From contig NW_024589888.1 of NCBI RefSeq assembly GCF_018446385.1, forward strand, positions 1-64,000: DNA of 64,000 bases, read 5' to 3'. Shown piece by piece: positions 56,184-64,000 of this stretch. Both the position numbers and the translations under genes were made by a program. The DNA comes from Zingiber officinale. Taxonomy: Eukaryota > Streptophyta > Magnoliopsida > Zingiberales > Zingiberaceae. Below the pieces are notes generated by a model. It was not told the DNA's origin. It saw only the letters and a list, made by a program, of their open reading frames with translations, and did not search any database. Numbering within the stretch: the stretch's first letter is position 1; every line of letters starts with the position of its first letter.

Positions 56184-57026
56184 GTTGATCATGTCTGAGC
56201 GTTGAGTCGACGGATACTAGGGATATGATACTTTTCGCTGTCTTCGACTTGGGAACCTACAAAGAAGCCGAGCCGGGAGGGATTTCCCGACGACGACCCT
56301 CCGACGCTCAAGTCAGGCAGAGAAGAAGAGGAGCAAGATAACACTACTGTGGCTACAGTGATGAGAATCACATCCCTCCGTCGAAGTATGGGGGTCCTTA
56401 TATAGGACCCCGGGGAGACGCGGGCACGCTTCTCGATGCGTGCACATTTCTCCAAATATACCTCAGTAGGATTGTGTCAGAAAAGCATGTCTGACGTCAT
56501 TCCGTAAGCATATCCCTGATGTGACGGTGGAAATTTCCACCGTACGATACTCTGTCCGCTCCAGCCGCCGACTATGCTGTTTGTCGACGGCAGGTGTCTC
56601 GAGGATGAAGTTACCAGCTGTCCTTTTTGTCTCTTTGCGCTCTTACATGTTCTCGGGTCGAGCGGACCAGTCGCTTGGCGCTCATGGCCTCCGAGAATGC
56701 GCATACCTCGGCCCGGGCGGGGAAGTCCTGCTCATGTGCTCGGATAGAATTGCGCCTTACTGTCCTGTGGCTCGGCCGAGCGGTCCGCTCGGCCCATAGA
56801 CTCTACTTGAGCATCGGAAACCCAACCCCTGGTCGGGCTGTCTTTCGTTCGGTCCGGGAGACCCCTGGTTGGATGTCCGGTCGGCCGGATGCTCGGTCGG
56901 CCCGCTACTCCGCTCGGCACGACCTCTGTCCACTCGGCACGACCTTGGGGTTGACCTTTTTGACCAATGACCTCCACGTATCGTCGACCTTCCGCCGACG
57001 AGGGTCCCCCGTCCTTACCACCGAAT
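56184..57026 (+). repeat. 3' LTR of the 50851-57026 fossil
   Basis: Colinear with 50851-51700 including the TTATATAGGACC box and GGTCGGCCGGATGCTCGGTC. It is slightly shorter through small indels. Confidence 0.75.
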
Positions 57027-57449
57027 TATTTGTATATCTACATTTATCTTTCTTTATATTCATGGAGTTAGCACTAGGGGTGTTATTATAGCGAATCTAT
57101 ATTTTTTTTAACACGCTATTGTTAGACAAATTCTAAAATATCATGGATTTAAATCTAATCTAAAAATTTTATTTATTCTGTGAAAAATAATTCATGTGTG
57201 CAAAATTTTCTTTAGTAATGCACACATAGGTTTCCAAATTAACTAAAAAAAACACATACTACTTTAATATTTATCAAAGTATATACTCAATTATGTACCC
57301 ATCTATCAAATCTGATTTCTTCTCTTTCTTTTCTATTTTCCCTCTTCTATTTTCTCTCCTCTTTTCTCTCCTCTTTTTTCTTTCCTCTCTCTTTTACATA
57401 CATCCATAAATATTCATGGGTCTTGATATGAACTTGATATATTTATATT

Positions 57450-59295
57450 ATGTTCACATTAGGTTTTAGAGATAATTCTTTCGATAGCATGTTAACACCT
57501 CTGAAGAAGGTTAAATAAATAATGGAGGACATCGTTGGACTCCTTGTAACCTCATAAAATTATAAGTTCTAAAATAAGTCAAATCAGATTTGTCTAGACC
57601 CATTAATGAGTTACGACTAAAACTCACTAATGGACTTAGACATATTCGATTAGACTCATTTCAAGTCATTTGAATTTTTGATGATGTAAGTAGTCCAACG
57701 ATATCCTCTATTGCTTATTTCGATTTTTCCAAAAGTGTTAAAATGTAATAAGAAAAAATCAACTCTAAACCCCAATGTGGGCATGATATGAATTATAATT
57801 CATATCACGCCTACATTGGGGTGAGCCTGATATGATTCATATCATGTCCACATTGGGGTTTAGAGTAGATTTTTCTTTATTACATTTTAACACCTCTGAA
57901 AAGCTGAAATAAGCAACAGAGGGTACTGTTGGACTCCTTGTAATTTCAAAAATTCACATGACCTTTGGATTTCTGAGGCTATAATGAGATCAATGGTACC
58001 CTCTATTGCTTATTTTGATTTCTCCAGAGGTGTTAAAATATAATAAGGAAGAATTGACTCTAAACCTCAATGTGGGTCTGATATAGAATCACATCAGGCC
58101 CAATAAATCCATTAGTGGTTTCAGTCAAAGATTACTAATGGACCTAAACAAGTCTAATTGGACTCATTTCAGATCCTTTAGATTTATGATGTTACAAGAA
58201 GTCCAACGGTGCCCTCCATTACTTATTTTGACTTCTCCGAAATTGTTAAAATATTATTGGAAGAATCGACTCTAACCCTAACGTGGGTCTGATATGAATC
58301 ATATCAGACCCAACGTGTCCATCCGTGAATTTGGGTCAAAACCCACTTTCGAACCTAGATAAGTTCGATTGGACTCATTTCATATCGTATGAATTTTTGA
58401 GACTGTAAGGAGTCCAACGATGTCCTCTGTTTCTTATTTCAACTTCTCAGATGTATTAAAATGTAATAAAGAAGAATTGACATGAGTATGATATGCTTCA
58501 TATTAGGCTCAACGTGTCCATCAGTGGATTTTAGTCAAAATCCACGGATGGACTTAGACTGTTCCGATTGGACATATTTCAGATTTTGTGGATTTCTAAA
58601 ACTACAAGGACTCCAACGGTGTCCTTTGTCATTATTTAGACTTCATGTAGGTGCTACAATGTAATAAGGAAGAATCGACTCTAAACGCCAACGTATCATG
58701 CTTACATTGAGCTTGATATGATTCTATATCAGACCAAATGTATCTATCAGTGGATTTCAATTAAAATCTACTGATGAACCTAGACAAGTCCAATTGTAGT
58801 CATTTCAAGTATTGTGCATTTCTGAGATCGCAAGGAGTCCAATTGTGCCCTCCATTACTTATTTCGGATTATCGGAGGTGTTAAAATATTATTGAAAAAA
58901 TTAACTCTAAAGCTAACGTGGGCCTGATATGAATCACATCAGGCTCACGCTGGACCTAATATAAAATTATATCAGGTCCAACGTAAACCCACGTTGAGGA
59001 TTAAAGTCGATTCTTCTAATAAAATTTTAATATATCTAGAAAAGCTGAAATAAATAATTAAGAACCTATTAGACTCCTTGTAGCAACATGAATCCAAAGG
59101 ATCTGGAATATTTAGATATGTTTAACTTCATTAATAAATTTTAATCAAAACTTATTGATAGACTTAAGTAGATCTAATTTGACATATTTTAGATCAAATA
59201 GATTTTTAAAATATTAAATAGTTTAATGACACCCTTCATTACATCTCTGAAAGTATTAAAATATAATTAAAAAAATCATGTCTAAACCCCAACGT
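57450..59295. repeat. ~210-bp tandem repeat with orientation switches
   Basis: The word GTCCAACG(G/A)TG followed by CCTCCATTGCTTATTT recurs in plus orientation near 57697, 57990, 58201, 58412, 58611, 58837 and, decayed, 59225. It appears in minus orientation near 57535, 57930 and 59070. Each unit carries a small palindrome (CTGATATGAATCATATCAG) and a phrase like AATCCACTGATGGACCTAGA. The central plus-oriented run has a spacing of 199-226 bp. No coding frame. A satellite or a composite foldback element. Confidence 0.85.
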
Positions 59296-60301
59296 GATTT
59301 AGCCGGAGGAATAGAACATGAAAAATACATAATTGAGGTCTTGTCTTTCTCTGGATAAATACTAAAGCAGGGCGCTTATTTTGATTAATAACTTTGGAAA
59401 CCTTCGTTGGTGGTAAAAAGATGAATATGTTTGTCTCCAGTGTATCCGTCAATTCGTCCCAGTGCCAACACGGAGGAGGTAAATCACGGGCAACTACTAA
59501 CTTTTGGAATAATGATTAACATACAAGGGAGACATTTACCTCAATTTTACTAAGATTCGAACCTCAAATTTTATTGATGATAACACCTTATATGCTAGTC
59601 ACTATACCCATCCGTGTAAACCTTCGTGCTCTTTGATAGATTATCGAATTTTCTTAGACATTTTTTTCCTTAAAAAAAAAAGGTATGATTTTTCATGTTT
59701 AGAAGTAGAAAAAAGAAAACATTTTCCCGTTGTTTCTTTCTCCTTTTTTCTTTTCTCATTCGATCTCCATTACATCGCGCTTCAGATCATCGGAATCGAA
59801 CTTCAGCTTGATCCCCGCCTGACCTAGCGAATCGAATGGAACGACAACTCAATTTGCACGAATTTGGGTCTCCAGAATGCCGGCGAGGGAGTTAGGTTGC
59901 TTCTCCTTGAGGGAGCTCTATCAGATCGGTTGATGCGATGGAGGTAAAAGGCGGCACCGTCAGTCGAGGTGGAGAGTTTAGGGTTTGATCGTTAAAGAAG
60001 GGGGTGAATGGATCAAACAGTGGAAATTTTTTAGTGGTAAAAAGTTTTAATTTTTATTAATCATACTGTTTCTGGCGCACCTGCACTTGATTATGTGATG
60101 CATATTTGACTGCTTTTGATTGTGAAGCTTTCAGATGGCTTGGGACGATTCCTCCGCACCTGGAGCTTAGGCGTTGTCGATCAGGCGCCACCGAAACAGC
60201 CACCACGGTTCTTCCTTTTCTACAATCATCCAAATTAAAAGCAAAGAATCCTTTACCTCTAGCTCTCGGCACAGCTCGCATCTTGAAACTCCCTCTTCCT
60301 G
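59296..60301. other. Intergenic DNA and GNAT upstream region
   Basis: AT-rich to about 59740, then GC-richer DNA that probably includes the promoter and leader of the acetyltransferase gene. Short open frames on both strands show no domain. Confidence 0.4.
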
Positions 60302-63300
60302 ATGGCGGTGGTCGCTGCTCCCTCTTCCGGTCTCCGACGAGGGGGATGTCTGCTCCTCCGCATTACGCAGCAGCGAGAACCGCCTGAAAGACACGCCTTC
60401 CGTGCCATGTAAGTCGTTTTTTTTTGTTCCTCGTCTTATTCCTCTCTGGAAACAAGCACGCGATCCAGATCCCCTTTCTTGCATCATAGAAACGTAGGAA
60501 AGTTGCTTCTGGTTCTGTCGTCTGATTTCTTTCCTAAAACAATCAAAGCGATGCGGGTTCTCCTCTTTTTCCTCATTATAAATTGTTCTTTTTTTGCCGA
60601 TGAAGCTTTAGCCCTTTTGGTGATACTCGTCGTTGGAAATTGTAGGAAGGATGAGCGTGCAATGTCTTCTGGCGCCATGAATAAGGTGAGCATTTCCGGC
60701 GATCTGGTTCCATTCCTAAAATTTCCTCAGATGAGGTGTCCTTCTAGTGATCAGCCTCATTGATCGATCAATTCTCGCGCCGAGCCAAGCCAGTCAATTG
60801 GAGGACAAAACTAGAATGCTTGCACAGGAAGGTCTTGGCCGTTTACTGCCGAGCTCTTCTTGGCGAAAAATTTTGGGTGAGCCTAACCTTGTGCTGGATA
60901 CAAGTTCCATTTAGCTGATGATTGATGCTTCTATTTTCTGTTGTTTTCTGACAATTGGTTTTGTCCTATCTTGATCTTAGTTTTTAATTTCCCTATACCA
61001 ATTGTTCACGAATCATTATAGATGGCGGCATGCTTGAGAGCGGAGAGTCACTGGGAGGATCATTCTTATGCACGGTTAGCATATAGACACAACATTATCT
61101 TTACTCCTTTCCTCAACAACAAGCATCAACTATTCAACTTCACTCCACTGTTTCAACTCCTAGTTTGATTGACTGAAGATAGTTGCTTTACTTTTTTGGA
61201 TTCTTAACTTTTCCTTTCAATGTATTATTTCAGCTTCATTGAAGCCTACAAAAGGCAATTTGCTGAGCAGGTAAGAACTATTTTGTTTTATTCAGTGAAA
61301 TGCATTATTGGTAGCACATAGTTTAAAGAGAGAAACTAGTTTACTAATGTTTCAACGAGATTCAGTTAAAAGTTAGTTGTAGGTGGGTTGGAATGATGTC
61401 TTGTTAACTCATAGTAATCAGCAATCTTAAAGCGCAGCCACTTTTCTTAAGAAAATTTGTGCTCACCAATGGCGTGCAACTAGGGTCCAATAAAGTTTCT
61501 CTAGATACAATAAGATTGCACTTGAATTTGCCTGTCGAAGTGGAGAAATCAGGAGGTCAAAGCTTTGTCTGAATCAGGCCCACAGCAACGCTCTCTTATA
61601 TGCATAAGTGTTCTTAGATTAACTAAATGTCTTATTGATGGATATATTTTTTTTAAAAAATCCCTCATGCTTTTGATTTGCCTTGTGAAGTTATTTGGTA
61701 ATTCTTTAAACTGACTCGGCAACCTTAGATTTAGGGTGCAAATTAATGCAGGAATTTTCATCATTAAAGAGAAGATGCAGAAGGAAGGAGGCTGAGAAGT
61801 GTATCTGTGTTGTTGCAGTAAGATCTACTTTTTGTTTTATTTAGATACTAAATTTCTTTTAGTCTTGCATGACAGCAATTTCTAGTTAACCTTATATATA
61901 ACAATAAATTAGTCATGTATGAGTAGAATTTACAGATATGGTTAATGACCTAGAACCTGTGTTTGAAGTGGTTAATGATCTAGAACCTGTGTTTGAAGTA
62001 AACAAGATCTCTCGTTCATGACACAGTCTCACATTGCACCATCTTAACCAATTCTGGTTGTAAATAGTTGACCTGTTTATGGTATGAACATGATTTTTAC
62101 TGACCCATCTAAATTTGTTTAGGTTAAGCAAACATGCCATATTAAAATTTAACAATTCTATTTGTACTTTACTCCTGTAAGTAAAGAAAACAGTTAATTT
62201 GCATATACTAGAACAACAGATTCATCCTGAAGCTTTTCCATATCTTACAAGAGAACAATATATTCTCATTATTATACATGAAACAATTACGACATTCTTC
62301 AGTTGTATCACTTTGAAACTTAAATTGTCTGGTGGCATGATACTGGGTGGTTTGTTATAGTAAACAACTAGTTTTTTTTCCTTAAAAAAAATTATTTGTA
62401 CTGGACTGGACAACAAAACACACAAGGTGTTGCATGCTTGCGATTTCTGTTGTGTATAAGGCATATACTTTATCATCCTTTATTTATTCATTTCCCTTTC
62501 CAAGGGTGCCCTTGATCACGTGACCAGAAGGCTAATATTTGAATAGTGAAATCTGGCATTAACACAAGAAACCTCTAGGTCATACACTGATGGTTAGTGA
62601 AAGAGGCAACAGGCTACTAGGATTTATTTAATGCTGTAATATTGCTTAGCCCCTTAATGTTTTAGTATGAAAACATAACTAGAATTTCCTATGATAAAGA
62701 TATGTTCACACATTAAATCTGAAATTCATTAGAATGTATATAACCTCTTGTACTTGTATCATCAATTAGGGTTGTAGTAACTTTTCAACTTAGACTTTTC
62801 ACCCATAAGTTTTGTTGCAACCTTTGGACTTTTCCCAACATTTTGTCAAGAGCTTCCATCATAGCCAATTTCAATCTGACTAGTTAGGTGTAATCTTTCT
62901 TAGATTGCAAAGATGATTGATTCCTTCTTAATTACTATGAATCTTTTCTTCAAAGCCATTTTTTCATAGTATCACTGGAAAACTCTCAACAATTTTCATA
63001 TTTTGTTCTTGCTGTTTCTCCAAATTGTCAGACGAGGATGGATGAGAATGTCAACCACACAGAATTGAGCAGCATAGTTGGGACCCTAGACCTCAACATA
63101 AGACAATTTTACTGTGGAGATACAATTCTTGGAGTATGAGTCTATAATTACACTCCTTTTCATTCTTTTCTTGCAATTTATGGTGAGAAACTCATGAGTC
63201 AAGTTGTTGACTAGGAGCATGTGAAGTCACCTGCTTTCTCCAATATTTATGGATTGGATCAAACAAGATATGTATATGTAGCAAACTTGTGTGTCGCCAA

Positions 63301-64000
63301 GAATGCTCGCCGCGAAGGAATTGCAACAAACTTGTTGTCATTGGCTGTTGATGCAGCTAAATTACATGGTACGTGAGATTATGTTTCATTGATTATGCCT
63401 TAAGGTTATGTGTAATAGCAGGAGAGGGCTCATGCTAAGCAACCAAATGGCACATAGTGTGCTTACTTTAGCACATCAAAAAGGAGGGAACATACATGGA
63501 CTCGGAGGGTGGGAAAAAAAATTCATTCTGATTGATGGCAAGTATTTTAGCTCCCATAACTAGTGTTTCATGGAAAGTTAGTCTGGGCATAAATGGTGAA
63601 CGATCTAGGTTTTATGTGTGGACAATAGAATCAATCTATTTGAGTGGAAGGAATAAGGAGTACAGGTAGATTGATGATGAAGAAGAATTCAAGTTTTCAG
63701 TAGGGTGAGTTAGATAAACAAGCAGAAGCCATGGGTTTGTCGTGTTGGAGCATCAATTCCATCCGAATGACTAGTTATTTTGAGTCGATGGTCCTTGTGA
63801 ATGTGATGAGTACTTCCCTATGTACAAGCATTGTACTTTCCAAATACCATGATTTTATTTTTGATGGTTGTTTTTCATATTTGTTTTTCGTACCACTGAC
63901 ATCAGCTTTAAATGCCAGGCATCAACCAGATATATGTACATGTAAACAAGGATAACATTGCAGCTCGAAGGTTATATGATCAAATAGGATTTCAGGTCTT
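60302..64000 (+). CDS. GNAT-family N-acetyltransferase, plastid type (3' end outside window)
   Basis: A GCN5-related acetyltransferase, which transfers acetyl from acetyl-CoA to amino groups. Plant members of this subgroup are mostly plastidial protein acetyltransferases. Secure exons: one ending 60878 (LLGEKFW), 61022-61074, 61234-61270, 61752-61817, 63032-63133, 63215-63368, 63919-64000+. Together they read MAACLRAESHWEDHSYAR, FAEQEFSSLKRRCRRKEAEK, SSIVGTLDLNIRQFY, YVYVANLCVAKNARREGIAT and GINQIYVHVNKDNIAARRLY. The ARREGIAT segment is the acetyl-CoA-binding R/Q-x-x-G-x-A motif and the last piece is the final GNAT strand. A likely first exon, 60302-60408 (MAVVAAPSSGLRRGGCLLLR, transit-like), and second, 60646-60685, have good donors. 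How they join the exon ending 60878 is unresolved. Confidence 0.8.
61930..62001 (+). repeat. Two-copy ~34-bp tandem duplication in a GNAT intron
   Basis: TGGTTAATGACCTAGAACCT followed by GTGTTTGAAG is repeated immediately with one substitution. Likely a recent slippage or repair event. Confidence 0.8.

Larger units (their letters stand above)
50851..57026 (+). mobile_element. Non-autonomous LTR-retrotransposon fossil
   Basis: Two direct repeats of about 850 bp (50851-51700 and 56184-57026) bound a 4.5-kb interior. Open stretches at 52570-53181 and 53210-53983 resemble the plant 'putative gypsy type transposon' domain (Transposase_28, PF04195), for example FRLPLGQLVPNSFRLLCG. A coiled-coil stretch follows at 54125-54691. 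No reverse transcriptase, RNase H or integrase is visible, so it is a LARD/TR-GAG-like derivative. The open stretches may be exons of one spliced transcript, as this group is thought to use. The LTRs differ by substitutions and indels at roughly one position in ten by eye, suggesting an age of several million years. It looks broken in a few places. End coordinates are good to about 10 bp and no target duplication was resolved. Confidence 0.75.

Overview
This is a nuclear segment of a flowering plant, most likely a monocot. Every gene has many GT-AG introns, three proteins carry plastid targeting sequences, and the intergenic and intronic DNA is packed with plant-type LINEs, Au-type SINEs, MITEs and LTR fossils. 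The SOS1 exons read closer to the remembered rice protein than to Arabidopsis (for example [11 protein letters not shown]). That points to a monocot; any narrower placement is a guess. No bacterial, organellar or viral genome is present.

Layout. 1-8846: repeats only (copia fossil, LTR fossil, GC-rich hAT-like MITE, Au SINE nested in an RTE-type LINE). This is probably intron of the next gene or its missing upstream flank. 8847-26011 (+): the last twelve coding exons of SOS1 (plasma-membrane Na+/H+ antiporter), with introns inflated by LINEs, a MITE, SINE and LINE tails. 26012-29837: intergenic DNA, a foldback hairpin and the FBL15 leader. 29838-42380 (+): an F-box/LRR gene, FBL15/SLOMO type, 17 coding exons, with a solo LTR, an Au SINE and a hAT MITE in its introns. 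43830-46689 (-): a thylakoid-lumen protein of the TL16.5/MPH2 type, seven exons. 47127-49585 (+): SEP1, a light-harvesting-like protein, four exons, head to head with the previous gene. 50306-50701: a foldback MITE. 50851-57026: a non-autonomous LTR-retrotransposon fossil holding two minisatellites. About 57500-59290: a tandem repeat of roughly 210 bp whose units flip orientation. 60302-64000 (+): a plastid-type GNAT acetyltransferase that runs off the window end.

Functional links: MPH2 and SEP1 both belong to thylakoid light-stress biology and share a 437-bp divergent promoter, the clearest regulatory unit here. SOS1 and FBL15 are same-strand neighbours without an obvious functional link. 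Exon models were built by hand from frame continuity, splice dinucleotides and remembered family sequences. Where frames and phases close exactly (SOS1, FBL15, MPH2, SEP1) confidence is high. The 5' ends of FBL15, SEP1 and the GNAT gene are less certain. I found no CRISPR array, tRNA or rRNA gene.
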